This document shows positions 28,501 to 38,603 of a DNA stretch of 64,000 nucleotides, one piece after another (the first letter of the stretch is position 1; each line of letters opens with the position of its first letter). The notes beneath the pieces were generated by a model. That model saw only the letters and a program-made list of their open reading frames with translations, had not been told where the DNA came from and searched no databases. The stretch comes from Cordilura impudica (Eukaryota; Arthropoda; Insecta; Diptera; Scathophagidae), in the NCBI GenBank assembly GCA_963682025.1, contig OY821517.1:24471620-24535619 (forward strand). The letters are read 5' to 3'. A program made the translations under genes and the position numbers.

Positions 28501-29832
28501 CGATTACAAGAATTTGTTGTAGAAATTTTTCGTTTACAACAATTTTCTATAGAATATTTAAAGATTGCAAGAATTTTCTTAAACAAATTTATCGATTACA
28601 TTAATTCCCAATAATAAATTGATCGACTGCAACATTTGTTTTTAGAAAATTTATCAACTATAACAACTTTGTTTAGATAATTTATCGATTACAATAATTT
28701 TACCACATTTTTCATCTACATAAATTTTCCACACCAAATTTTTCGATTACAACAATGTTCTACAAAAAAATTTTAGATTTCTTTAATAATTTCCTATAGA
28801 AATCCAATAATATTTTTGGACTAAAACAATTTTCTGTAGGAATTTTTTCGACAATAACTTGCTATAGAAAATTTATCGATAACTTTTTATAAAAATTTTT
28901 TTTATTGATATAATTTTCTATCAAAAATTTCTTCGATTATAATAATTTTCTATAAGAAAAATCGATTCAATAAATATTTGTAGAAAATGTATCGATTACA
29001 ATAATTAGCTATAGAAAATTTATCAATCTAAACAATTTTCTATAAAACAATTTAGCAGTCATAGTATTTTTCCTAAAAAAAAAATTTATTTCAATAATAT
29101 TCGTTAGAAACTTGAACGATCATAATAATTCTCTATAGAGAATTTAATGAACATACATGAATGCAAAACTTTAAGAATAAAAAATATATCGCTTACAGTA
29201 ACTTCTGGATGAAAATTTATCGAAAATATATCGATAATATTCAATAAAGTTTCACAGAAAATGATAGTATTCGTTCAATAGAAAAATATTGTAACCGATC
29301 AAATTGCTTCATCACATTATTGTAGTCAATAAATTTTCTATACAAAATTTCTTTCTTGTCCGTAAAATGTTGTACATTTACATTGTTTATATATAACTTG
29401 GACTTTATTTTTAGATACACCAACTATATACGTCCGATCTGTTTGTGGACAGAGTCTTCAGATATCAATCGTATTGTGGGTCAAACTGGAGTCATTGCTG
29501 GCTGGGGTGCCGATGAGACAGGTCACTCAACCACTGCGATACCTAAAAAAGTCAATTCAAATATTGTCAGTGATACTGAGTGCCTTCGTTCGTCACAGAC
29601 TTTTTCTGCAATAACATCAGGACGTACATTCTGTGCTGGTAATCGTGATGGCACTGGGCCATGCATGGGTGATTCCGGTAGTGGTCTTATGATATATCGT
29701 AATGGTCGTTGGCACTTACGCGGTATTGTATCGGCTGGACAAATGAAACAACATACATGTGATCTAAATGAGTTCGTGATTTTTTGCGATGTAGCAAAAC
29801 ATTTGCAATGGGTGCAAAGTCATGTGGTTTGA
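13532..29832 (+). CDS. Serine protease gd-like, gene 1 (four exons, 478 aa)
   Basis: Exons join(13532-13747, 20983-21115, 21192-21861, 29415-29832) splice with GT-AG introns of phase 0, 1 and 2. Residues 1 to about 17 form a hydrophobic signal peptide, so the product is secreted. About residues 32-117 form the GD_N domain of Drosophila gastrulation defective (Cys32, and Cys112 in GQDICLSN). A Gln/Pro/Thr-rich linker follows. From Cys223 there is a trypsin-fold domain with His276 (TAGHC), Asp329 (DADLAV) and Ser427 (GDSGSG). In flies gd acts in the extracellular cascade that activates Spaetzle for dorsoventral patterning; the role of this copy is unknown. Odd points: the mature-end motif is VLGG preceded by Phe rather than R|IVGG; the position equivalent to Asp189 is Gly421; the usual GDSGGP is GDSGSG. 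The splice sites match those of the downstream paralogue. Introns 1 and 3 exceed 7 kb and are full of repeats; a transposon begins 36 bp after the first donor. Confidence 0.9.
13784..14748 (+). mobile_element. Copy of the GTGCGG-terminus element in intron 1 of gene 1
   Basis: From GTGCGGATTATTGTGACA at 13784 the sequence parallels 62311-63245 almost throughout (shared CTGGATCTAAAACTTTAG, CAATGCTTTCTGGACGC, GGGACAGTTTATAGTG-like text). The right inverted repeat found at 63494-63606 is absent, so this copy is truncated at its right end. It starts only 36 bp downstream of the exon 1 donor. Confidence 0.7.
14749..15899. other. Intron 1 of gene 1: no gene seen
   Basis: AT-rich intronic DNA with poly-T runs. 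Overlapping frames at 15393-15754 are open on both strands but match no family I recognise and show no start context or paralogue support, so they are not called. Confidence 0.5.
15900..16299 (-). mobile_element. Partial copy of the inverted-arm element
   Basis: It matches the internal part and right arm of the element at 10598-11467: a GTGTTTCAGATTTTTCCGATC phrase near 15965, then CTACACTCGAATCTG, and the TGTGTGTATTTTCTGAACC terminus at 16299. The left arm is missing. It directly abuts the retrotransposon relic that follows. Confidence 0.65.
16310..17905 (-). pseudogene. Decayed non-LTR retrotransposon reverse transcriptase
   Basis: Read on the minus strand, fragments in several frames show an RT in order: SPGLDRISYN near 17690, a PI-L-K motif near 17550, MGFRKEK near 17420, SLDFEKAYAK near 17320, NGVPQGSPLS near 17160, a damaged catalytic box (FASADVFLTI instead of FADD) near 17065, and NPTTNISNLIDDIFKWCDE near 16650. 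This order is typical of Jockey/I-type elements. It has many stops and frameshifts and is split by a Helitron-like insertion at 16700-17038. It lies in intron 1 of gene 1 and is dead. Confidence 0.75.
16700..17038 (+). mobile_element. Helitron-like element ending CTGCTAG^T, copy 2
   Basis: Starts TCTTCTGACCGATG, ends GAGCGCTGGAATCTGCTAG followed by T. It is collinear with 11931-12258. It interrupts the reverse transcriptase relic between its catalytic box and the following helix, so the RT was inserted first. Confidence 0.65.
18530..18745 (+). pseudogene. Fragment of a non-LTR retrotransposon C-terminal region
   Basis: One frame gives LRTLTGFFTGHCNLRYHLRM, which corresponds to ILTGILTGHCRHRDDLSRLG in the intact copy at 48939-49754, the region between RNase H and the terminal Cys/His cluster. 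Only about 200 bp remain and the frame then breaks. It lies inside the intron 1 repeat array, like the better preserved copy in gene 2. Confidence 0.6.
18980..19222. mobile_element. Palindromic-end MITE (~243 bp)
   Basis: The left end GTGGTCACAAGCATTAACC followed by GCCTAAGTCGA is mirrored at the right by TCGACTTAGGC and GGTTATCGCTTGTGACCAC. This gives inverted repeats of about 30 bp with few mismatches around a non-coding core. It sits directly at the 5' end of the Helitron that follows, apparently splitting its TATATAAAAATGG-type start. Confidence 0.75.
19223..20141 (+). mobile_element. Non-autonomous Helitron with internal tandem repeats
   Basis: It begins with TATATAAAAATGGATG and TTTGTTTGTCCC text and ends AACGTTTGCCGGGTTAGCTAG followed by T, a Helitron 3' end widely seen in insects. 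The interior has about four related units of 130-200 bp, each with GTGGGCGTGGCACC and CCCATACA plus GTCYTGAAACT. The open frame at 19847-20137 is just a read through these units and is not a gene. Confidence 0.75.
21998..29340 (-). repeat. Intron 3 array of the ~31-bp repeat (gene 1), inverted and with higher-order structure
   Basis: After a short forward part (21998-22300) the array switches and continues to about 29340 as reverse complements of the intron 1 unit: AAAATTTATCGATTACAATA then ATTTTCTATAG. In this orientation the core is mostly TATCGATT rather than the perfect TATCGATA palindrome. Composite blocks recur: ATTTCCGATTACAATAAC followed by a TTTTCGG(G/A)TACACTATTT-like phrase near 23690, 24400, 25085, 26285 and 27050. 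A block with TTTTGCGGGTACACTAATTT recurs near 25660 and 27755. A short non-repeat island lies at 28230-28390. No exon is visible inside. Confidence 0.85.
25709..25735. repeat. (TA)n microsatellite
   Basis: An uninterrupted run of about 13 AT dinucleotides within the intron 3 array. The related block near 27780 lacks it, so it expanded in this copy. Confidence 0.85.
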
Positions 29833-29884
29833 TAGAACGAGAGTATTAATTTATAGATTAAGTGAATAGGTATTTTTTTTTTAC

Positions 29885-29890
29885 AATAAA
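29885..29890 (+). terminator. Polyadenylation signal of gd-like gene 1
   Basis: AATAAA lies 53 bases after the TGA stop (29830-29832), preceded by a T-run. It is the first canonical signal downstream of the ORF. Confidence 0.7.
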
Positions 29891-29905
29891 AACTGATAAA
29901 TCATA

Positions 29906-30858
29906 GAAAGAGCTATTTCAAAAACCACTGTATATTTAAAATCGGAAGTTTACAATATTAGTAATGTCTGAAAATCAAGGGCACAGCTCATTTCACTAAT
30001 TGGGCAACAAAAGGTAAATATTAGTGAATATGTGTTTGTGCGTACAATAGTATGTTGTTTGGAAACTCATTGGTAAGGAATGTTAAATATTTGTCAAAAA
30101 AAGGTAACGAAAATTTGGTCAATTATTTTTGAATTGATTCAATCTGTGGCAGCATATTTTTTGATTTCATTTTTCTTAGGCTGAGTATGAAAACTTTTAT
30201 GAAGAATATTTTGATACAATATTTTTTAAACGGATATTGTAATATTATTATTCATATTAATCATGTACGATTAACGATATAGTTGGATTGGGCTGTTCAT
30301 CATCCGCATATTGTGCTGCAAATAATATTTTCTTTCTTATACGTTGAGATTGAAAGATTGTGTTTGTGTTTCATTCAAAAGGAAGTAAAAGCACAAAACA
30401 ACAAAAGACGTATGGAAATTTTAAAAATATTTAAAGATTTCCTGCGGATATACATACATCAATTTTTTCCGTAGACAAAACCCAAGATTACAAAGACATT
30501 TAAAAAACCTTTAGTTTCTGAAGCTGATTTCCGATAAAGATTAACCCGAATTTTGACAAAAAGAAATTTTTCGAACACACTTTGCGTTGTTGATATTTTT
30601 CTCTGGTTATATTTTCTTGCATTTCTATGTAAATATGTTTCAGTCATCAGAGATGTATACAAACACATGTATGTATGGGTAAGTGTTTTAATATTTAAGA
30701 TTAAAAATTCACACAACTTGTCAATATGTAACGTGTGCTTGTACATTTTATGAGTTGCAAACTAAAGTGAATGAAATAAATTAAATTCTTCCGTAGAACT
30801 CATTTATTTTTCTTACAATAAATCTTCTCTTGACTACTTCTTTTCCAAATTCTGTTCG
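29906..30858. other. Intergenic, nothing recognised
   Basis: No gene, RNA or clear element. Short open frames between 30283 and 30753 occur on both strands and match nothing I know. Confidence 0.4.
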
Positions 30859-31901
30859 TTACTTTGTGCTGATGTTTGCAACTACCAAAAATATTTGACC
30901 TAGAGCCATCGTTTATTATAGCGATTATACTCAGAAAGTGATTCTGAGTCGATTGACCGATGTCCGTCCGTCCGTCCGTGGAAATCAAACTACAGTTCGC
31001 AACAATGAATATATTTCGATGAAATTTGGTATCTATGAGATTGACTTAAATTGGCATAAGATCCAAATTATCATATAGATTTCAGTCAAAATGGGATTGT
31101 GTGTGTTTATTACACTCATTTATCAGTTGTCAAAAATAAACCCCAGAGGACCATTCTTAGTCATAGCTCCCATATGAATCTGCTTCCATATTGCACAGAT
31201 TTTTTTCATATTTGGTTTGTATATGTTTTTGCAAAATCTAAGTGACTTTATCAAATATTGTCAAGATCGGTCTATTTTTCTACCTAATCCCCGTATAAAT
31301 ACACTAGCCAATAAGGCTTTGGACTGGAGTAACCAAACATTTTTCCTAGGGTAATTTGGTGGGCTGAATTTGATTCTGTAATTGGTTTTTCTATATAACG
31401 TCAGGTTTTCGAGAAAAAATCAATTAACTTTCAAGAGAATGGCGTTGAATGTCGCACAAAGGGGTATTTTAACGATCTGGGCGGCCAAAATTATGAAGCA
31501 GAATGTTAAAAAATTACTCGGTGAGGCGTAAAAAAATAATTGGCTAACATTTGGGAGGTAGAGGGTATCTTCTACAGCATTTGGAAGATGGTACCTCAAA
31601 TTTTTCAAGTTGAAAATGCTAGATATGAATTAAATGTGTACTAAATGTATTACGTGTATTTTAAAGAAGTGTTTGGCATATTTACAAAAAAAAATGTATT
31701 GAAACTAAAACAAAAACATATTTGTTATATATTTGGTAACAACAATAAACAAAAACAATTCATTTTTTAAATAACTTAAAAATATTGTAGGCGTATTAGT
31801 AAATCACATACTTTGATTGATGGTATTAAAAGATCTTTAAAAAAAAATCAAAATTCAAAGGTTACAACTTAAATAATAATTGTTATTCAGAGTTAACTTA
31901 A

Positions 31902-34240
31902 TTATTCGGACATATGGTCATCACTTGAGCATGAAGAATTTTCGTTCATTGTGTCCGCCATATTTTCGTGGCTGTCGCTGTGATCTGTCGAAACAAGCAT
32001 TTCTAAACATTCCTTTGTGAAAGGTGTTGGTAATTTTTTTGGCTTCGACCTAATGCCCGTTAGCAAAGGATCGGAAGTTAGCAGCAATCTATTTATAACA
32101 TCCCTATTGCAGGCCTCTCTTGACAACTTTCGCGCATAGTTTTGACGGTATTGGCAAAAGTGTTTATTATTGACCTCAGCGGCTTATTCGCACAGCTGAA
32201 CTATAGGTAGTAGAGCTTTTTTAATCATCAGTTGCCCATGTATCAAAATTGTGTGCATTGTTGGAGACATCGGGTACCAGTGGTACAAACTAACATAAAT
32301 TTTTGCTGTTTCGGTTGCATAGTTATTAAATTTTTCGCCGTCAATGTTATGGCCACTGGAGATTACTTCTAAAATTACTTTTAAACGGAAAATAAGGTTT
32401 CGGTCAACCCCCTTAATCTCTGCTGCCAAATCTGGATCGGAAAAAAACGCCTGCTTGTGTTGCCGTCATTACTGTTCCCAAATCCAGGCTTTAGAACGTC
32501 CACAATTAGTCCCATTTGGCATCTAAACTCTTGCTGCATCTTTGCTTTTTGGGTTTTCGCAACATCTTTTTCTATTTCGGTCCTTGCTTGCCATTTCTTC
32601 AGAGGAAGTTTATAGGACAAATGCAAAATACTCTCAAAGAACCGAATTCGAGCGTGAAGCGTTGAAAGACCAAACGTTAGCGAGCTTTCGTCGATTTCAC
32701 CAATTTTGTCCAAATTATTGAAATCTTTCAAAGTTTTCTTGCAAATGTAGCTGGTGTTAGTAATAGCGATACAGACTTTAGCATCGATCATAGTGAGTAC
32801 CAATGTATGATGCACACTAATTGCAATTTCACTTATCTCAAACTCCGTTTGAACCAAGGCGCTAACAGCATTTTGAATGTATTGCACTTCTTGGTTTGTT
32901 ACGTTTAACGACTCCTTCACAAATTGAATTCGTATCGGCCGACAGTAGCATGGTGAAGATGGAGTCGGGTTCTTCCAAATCACCTTTTCCGTTGTTGTTG
33001 ATAACAGTTGCAATGGGACAAGGGAACTTTGAAAAATATAAGCGTCCGAATCGGCATCGTTTTCAAAAGCTTGCTTGTATTCACATTTATTGGACCCATC
33101 ACAACCCAATTTATAAATAAGCCGCAAACTCGAAATCTCACCCTCTTCTAAGGATTCAAGTATTTCTTGAAGATACTGCAGAAGTCGAGTGGCCGTGTGG
33201 TTCAAAAGATCCTGTAATTTTATCTCAGCACAGGTAGCAGTAATTTTGAAAGCCGATGTTGGAGGGTAACAATCTCTCTTAGCCTCTTGGAGACAGCTGT
33301 AGCAAGGGTAGTACTTACCGTGGCTCATCCTAACTACCTCGTACTGTTTTCGTGTAAGATTGCCTTCAACGAACATAGAAAGGGCTTTTAATACTGGCAA
33401 CCCTCCCGTGCATTTCGTGGTAGATTGACTCTGTTGGTAAGCCACTTTATATTTGTGTGCGCGATTTGGCGACGAAGTTATGTTTTTCAGTATTTCAGCA
33501 GCATTTCTCTTTCCGTCTGTTTCCAACTTGATTTGCGTGGCTGCAATCAACACACGTGTTTCGTTGGATCTGCGTAATTCATCTGTTTTGCGCCTTTGGG
33601 TTCTTGCGGAGGACTCTTCGAAACGTTTAACTGGGCGCCCAGCACAACTAACACCACTCGGTATCGAAAAACATCCCGTGATCCATGAATGATTATTTTT
33701 CATAAAATCTTTAGGTTTTCTTTGAGCTTTAAGCGATTTTGCTTCAAATTCGCCTTTTAATTTCCCAAAACTACTGATTACTAAAGCTCGCTTTTCTTTA
33801 GAAAAATTAGCCAATTGCAGATCACGATTTTCGGTATCGTCAATGTTAGCATTTATTTCAGACAGATTGCTTTTATCGGTAATTTTCAGAACGTCTAGAC
33901 GAACTATGTACTTGATTTTCGAAGGACCTAAATTTGGAATAAATGTGTTTTTCAATATACAAAACAATATACAGTAAAGTAGCAGAAATTATGATATATT
34001 TTTCCGCAGTAGGTAAATGGCTGTAAAACACAAAACCGCAAAAACCTGTAAATTTTTTTTCCATCTCACCAATACAATGTTTAAGATTACATTTAATTTT
34101 GACCAGAGTTCGCTTTTGGTACCCATTGAAATTTACAAAAATACAATATTTTTCAATGCTGCTTTACTAGTAGGAATTTAAACTATTACTTTATTTAGCT
34201 AATTGGATTAAATAAAATTTACCTGCTTTACAATCTTCCA
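31902..34240 (-). pseudogene. RAG1/Transib-like transposase relic
   Basis: A 528-aa frame (33967-32381) continues in another frame to 32184 and then, past one in-frame TAA, to 31902. Candidate catalytic residues are visible: Asp in GCDGSNKCEYKQ, Asp in LVLTMIDAK, and Glu in AAEVNNKHF. The last resembles RAG1 GNESGNKLF, both being followed by an A-R-x-x-S-type phrase (YARKLS here). The intervening CRPIRIQFVKES resembles the RAG1 CKPLCLML segment. The TAA lies three codons before the catalytic-type Glu, and there is a frame change near 32400, so the gene is dead. An N-terminal exon may start at ATG 34242 (MEDCKAG) with a small intron near 33930-34060. RAG1 likeness is from motif spacing and memory of the family, not from a search. 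Confidence 0.6.
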
Positions 34241-34332
34241 TTTTACTTATATGTTTCAACTGAATACAGCCTTCGCACAGCCTGCTTTAAACTTTTACTT
34301 TACATGAACGCAACAAAATAGTAAACGCACAA

Positions 34333-37300
34333 TTAGCAACTAGAAACTTTGAAAGCGTGTAGAAAACGAATGTAAGCAAAAAGGAAAGAATAAAAATTTT
34401 TAATTTTGGAATACCTGTCTATGCGTCGTTTGTATTTTGTTGCTTCGGTTTCAAGTAGAAGAGTCCAGAAATAGTCTCCCAGCATGCTTTTGTCCCAAAA
34501 TCCTTGATAATTTCTTTCAATTTTCATTAAATCTTGGTGAGCACGCTCACCTGTTCGTCGCTCACCGCACCTAGGTTTTGTGGAAAAAAAACCTAAATGC
34601 GAATGAAGAAAATACATTTTGAGTGACATTCGTGCACCTAATTCGTGATAATTTTTCAATAAGTCAGCAACAATTCGTCTGTAGTTTTCACTCTTATTGT
34701 TTCCAAAAGAACTTTCCACAATACTCTTGAAAGATTTCCAGGCTGCATATTCTTTCTCCAATAAAAATTGTGAAAAATTGTCATCATTTAATAGTTTCCT
34801 GATCTGAGGGCCAACAAATATGCCTTCTTTGATCTTAGCGATGAAATTTTAGGAGAAACCGCTAACAAATATTTAAATGCTGCACCATCTTTGTCCAGAG
34901 CCTTCACAAAGTTTTTAAAAAGGCCGAATTTTGTGTGCAGCGGCGGAAGAAGAACGTTATTTGGATCAATTAATGGTTTATTTGAAATGTTTTCTTTTCC
35001 TGATGAATACTCAATTCTTTTTGGCACTCTGTTCTGACGTAGTGATGACATGTAGCGCGACTAGCCCTCAGACAAAGGAAATAACAATATTTTGCGAAAC
35101 CTCCTTGCATACCAGTCAACAAACCAATGACCTGAAACAGATTAATTTACAGTTATTTACGATGGTCTATACTACATATACAAAGAAATTGAAATCACAC
35201 ACCTTAAGGTGTCCACAGATCTTCCATTTATGATCGTTGCATTTGAGTAATGTCAAAATTTCAGTCATTGATTCCTAATTTTCCTTTGTATTAATGGCAT
35301 GAGCAATTGGTTTGGATGGGTTTTCATTCCCTTATGCAAAAGAAGAGCCTTTAAACTGTAGTTAGAGCGATCAATAAATAATCTCCATTCAGTTTTGTCA
35401 TATGGCTGGTTCATGTTTTGAAATAACCCATCAACATCAGTATAGAAGCCAGTATAGTATAGCCAAATTCCAAGCTTCCATCTCTATAAATTGTTACTTT
35501 TGTCCCAACTGCATGCGCTAAGCTAATAATTCTGGGTCTTGCTTCGTTAAATGTAAATCCCGAATTAGATCATTCAGCTCAGCTTGAGTCAGTAAATGGT
35601 GTTCATCATCAGCCTCAAACAAACTAACACTGTTGGTGGAAGATGTTTCGGACTCACTGCTCATAGCATTGGAAACGACTGGTACTGGATCATATGGTGG
35701 ACGTTGAAATGGTTTGGAAACCGATGGGACATTCGCGTAAGTAAAATCTATTCAATTTTTAAAATTTTTTTGTTGCCCCCTACAAATGCAGTGCATTGTG
35801 TTGATTTCAGGAAAATAGGTTATGGGAAGGAGGAGAGAGGGGGCAGTGTTTGTGGATATTTGACTTAAATTTTATTAGATTATAACTGTCAGGAAAGACC
35901 TCTACGGCTAGTTCGACTAATAAACGAATTCTCTCTGTAATGCGTTGTGCGGTCAACTGGATAATGGACTACAAACGGATGTGATCTACTAGAGAAGCGG
36001 CTAGAGCGAACCGAAACTCGGGCACTTGGAATAAATTCGCTAATCTGAGAAGAACATTTCCCATGGTAATATCTATAGAAGAGTGCTACACAACCCACAT
36101 TCCGACGATGTTCCAATGAATCAATAGAGTTGGATAACCTGCAGCCATTGATGAGCGTCAACGCCCTCCTTTGCACACGGTCCAGTAGCTCCGAAATAGA
36201 CTTTGAAGCTCCTGCCCATATATGGGAGTTGTATTCCATTCTCGGTCGGATGTAAGTGGTATAGATTTTAAGGAGATTAGAAGGAGTGAAGTAATTTTTG
36301 CACCGTTTTAGAAAACCAAGACACTTGAATGCTTCTTTCGATACTTGAAAAACATGCTCGTTCCAACGAATATTGAATTCTCATGCGTAGAACATCAAGA
36401 GTATCGGACTCCTCAATACCTATACCACCCATATATAGAGATGACATTTTTGATTCCCATATATATGTTGGCCATATGGGTCAACATACAACATTGAGTC
36501 TTCAGCGCAATAAAATCAACCCTACTCGCTTTACCCCACTCGGAGATTGTTAACAAGTCTTGACTGAGTGTGTCATTCATTGTCCGCCTTTTGCCCACCA
36601 AACACCAAGAGGCTTGGCCTACAATTGAAGGAATATGTATGGTAAATGCTGCTGTCATCTGCGAAAAAGTATATGGAGTTAAAAGTTTGACCAAGATGGT
36701 CGTCCAGAAAGATAAGGAAAAGAGAAGAAGAAAGAACAGGACCTTGGGGTACCCCTGAATTAAACTGAAACTCATTAGATGAGACCCCATCAATAACAAC
36801 ACGTATTGTTCGGTCTCTGAGAAAACTCGATATAAATCGAGAGAAGTCATTACCGACCTCAAATGCAGTAAGCTTTGATATCAATGCACCGCATCAAACG
36901 CGATCGAATGCCTTGGAAATATTTAGAGCAACCACTTTACTTTCGACAAAAATGCGAATGGATCGACTCCAGCGCTCAGAAAGTAGAGTTAACAGATTTC
37001 CCGTGGAGCGATTTCTCCGGAAGCCATACTGTCGATCATTAAGTAGAGGTGAGTTGGCCTCTACATAGTTCACAAGATGGAAATTGCTCATGCTCTCCAT
37101 CACCTGTAAGAGCGCAGAGCAGATTTCAATTGGACGGTAATTTTCAGTGTTATTAGCCGCACCCTTTTTAGGGATTGGTTGGACATTAGCAACCTTCCAG
37201 CAAGAGGGAAAGACTCCCGCACGGTACGATAGGCTGAAAAGGATGGCCAATGAATTGGCTAGCGTCGAAGAGCACTATTTCAGCACCAGTGCTGGTATAC

Positions 37301-37640
37301 CATCTGGTCCCGGAGACTTATTAATGTTGAATCCAGCAACTTTTGTTAAACAGAAATAACAATCGGTTTGATGGTTACTTGACTCTCTAAAAAGTACTGG
37401 AATTGAAAAATCGAAATAGATCTTCTTGCCATTTGACCACTTGTATGAAACAGTTCCGCAGCTATTGCAAAACATTGTTGGTGTCTACGGTTTGCCCAAG
37501 TTTCTGACAGCAAAACCAAAATAATTTAAATATGCATATTTTAATGATTCTGATATTGCATATCCTTTTTTTCCAACCAAATATTCACCACAGACCAAGC
37601 AAAAATAGCTTGAATCAGTAACACACGATCGCCCTGACAT
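34333..37640 (-). pseudogene. Zinc-finger protein of a repeated arthropod family (GERxHQD type), decayed
   Basis: Read on the minus strand from ATG 37640: YFCLVCGEYLVGKK, then FCNSCGTVSYKW and DCYFCLTK (Cys pairs), then an unrelated retrotransposon insertion. Beyond it come TQAELNDLIRDL near 35570, EWRLFIDRSNYSLKALLLHK near 35360, CGHLK near 35215, KYCYFLC near 35090, PPLHTKFGLFKNFVKALDK near 34930, NYHELGARMSLK near 34650 and GERAHQDLMKIE near 34550. This order is the same as in the element at 58548-61871. A 71-bp GT-AG intron (35202-35132) follows CGHLK. The Asp expected in CGDLK is His here and a TAG replaces an expected Trp near 37480. The function is unproven; Asp in FIDxS, Asp in GDLK and Glu in GERxHQ are plausible DDE residues. 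Confidence 0.65.
35880..37345 (-). pseudogene. Non-LTR retrotransposon reverse transcriptase fragment inside the transposon gene
   Basis: Minus-strand order: NKSPGPDGIPALVLK (37330), GVFPSCWKVANVQPIPKK, NYRPIEICS, RQYGFRRNRST, a KAFDRV phrase near 36905, then in another frame FNSGVPQGPVLSSSLF, the catalytic-type box FFADDSS near 36665, and finally VQRRALTLINGC and EHRRNVGCVALFYRYYHGKC near 36100. This is the C-terminal part of ORF2 of a Jockey-superfamily-type element, truncated before the fingers and carrying several frameshifts. It interrupts the zinc-finger gene immediately after DCYFCLTK, so it is younger than that gene's insertion. Confidence 0.8.
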
Positions 37641-38603
37641 GCGTAAACGCAACTATTATAAAGATTTAGAATGAATGTGGGCTTCTGTCAAATTAATAAT
37701 TGTGAAATTGTAGTGACAGTATTGACTGTTTTACAGTATTGCCAGCATGCGATAAAAAATTAACAAGACGTGATGGCCCAATTTTTATGCCAGATTCGAA
37801 TTCAGCGCACCCAGATTATGCATCGTTTCTGCAGTCAAATTTTTTTTCTAATTTGCAGACCAGTGATATAGAATCCCTATGAACGTTTTCAGAACTGCAT
37901 GCAAAAAAAAAATAAAAATGGCACTCAGATTTGGTTTCTGCTTATTTTCTATACTGAATTAGTTGGACCTAAGACCAATTCTTAAAGCGCATGGTATACG
38001 GTATCGCATAGTCGGTCTAAAGCGACTATAATTTTCTTACTTGTTTTTCATACTTCCTTGGCTACTCTTCTAACCTGATTATTTATTTGCCAAATGCTCT
38101 TGGGTGCGTCATTTCAATGTTTTTCTTTTCGCATTTGCCTTAGAAATTTTTTTCCAAATTTTATATTTTATTATTTTTTTTAAGTACTCACAAGAGGTTT
38201 GCTTTTAATTTTTCAAATATTATTTACATTTTTTTTGTTATTGTATTTGTAAATGTATCTATTAAATAAATAAATAAAAAAAAAAATATTTACATTTTTT
38301 GTTGTGTTTGATTTAAAATGCAAATTATTTTTTTTTTGTTTTTTTGTTTTAGGCTCTTAATTTATAGAATGATTACTTTCAGACTGACTTTTATTTTAAA
38401 TATCTTTGGCAGTTGAATACAATGTTATATACAAATACTAAATATAAATATAAAACACAATAACATGATACATATTAATTCTAAGTACTTAATATAATAA
38501 AGTTACTGATATGCCTGTCCAAATATGTATGCCACCGTCCGTCTATTATATATCACACATGTATATACATATAAATATATATTAATTAATACACTAATAT
38601 ATA

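Larger units (their letters stand above)
31302..37865 (-). mobile_element. CACTR-ended transposon with two decayed genes
   Basis: The left end is CACTAGCC and the right end, read inward, is CACTGGTC. A second inverted phrase, GCTGAATTYGAWTCTG, sits about 57 bp inside each end (near 31361 and 37800). The target duplication is ATA (31299-31301 and 37866-37868). Inside, on the minus strand, are a zinc-finger/DDE-candidate gene (37640 to 34333) and a RAG1/Transib-like transposase gene (about 34240 to 31902). Only about 100 bp separates the two, too little for another pair of ends. A non-LTR fragment at about 35880-37345 interrupts the first gene. Without it the element is about 5.1 kb. CACTR ends with a 3-bp duplication recall CACTA/CMC elements, whereas Transib makes 5-bp duplications. 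Confidence 0.7.
30859..38046 (+). mobile_element. DINE-1/mini-me-like repeat split by a 6.56-kb transposon
   Basis: The left part (30859-31301) contains the GTCCGTCCGTCC microsatellite and runs to CCCCGTATAAATA. The right part (37866-38046) resumes with ATATAGAATCC and ends in the GTCGGTCTAAAGCGAC palindromic tail and CTTACTTGTTTTT. Joining the parts with one ATA reproduces the uninterrupted copy at 40489-41245 base for base in length at the junction. Confidence 0.75.

Noticed and set aside
17906..29340. CRISPR-like array, because of ~31-bp repeats with variable text
   Set aside because: The units are degenerate, contiguous and have no constant repeat/spacer pattern or cas genes; the context is an intron of a fly gene. 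It is satellite DNA.
32896..33120. Plus-strand frames within 32.3-33.7 kb
   Set aside because: Shadows of the RAG1-like minus-strand frame.
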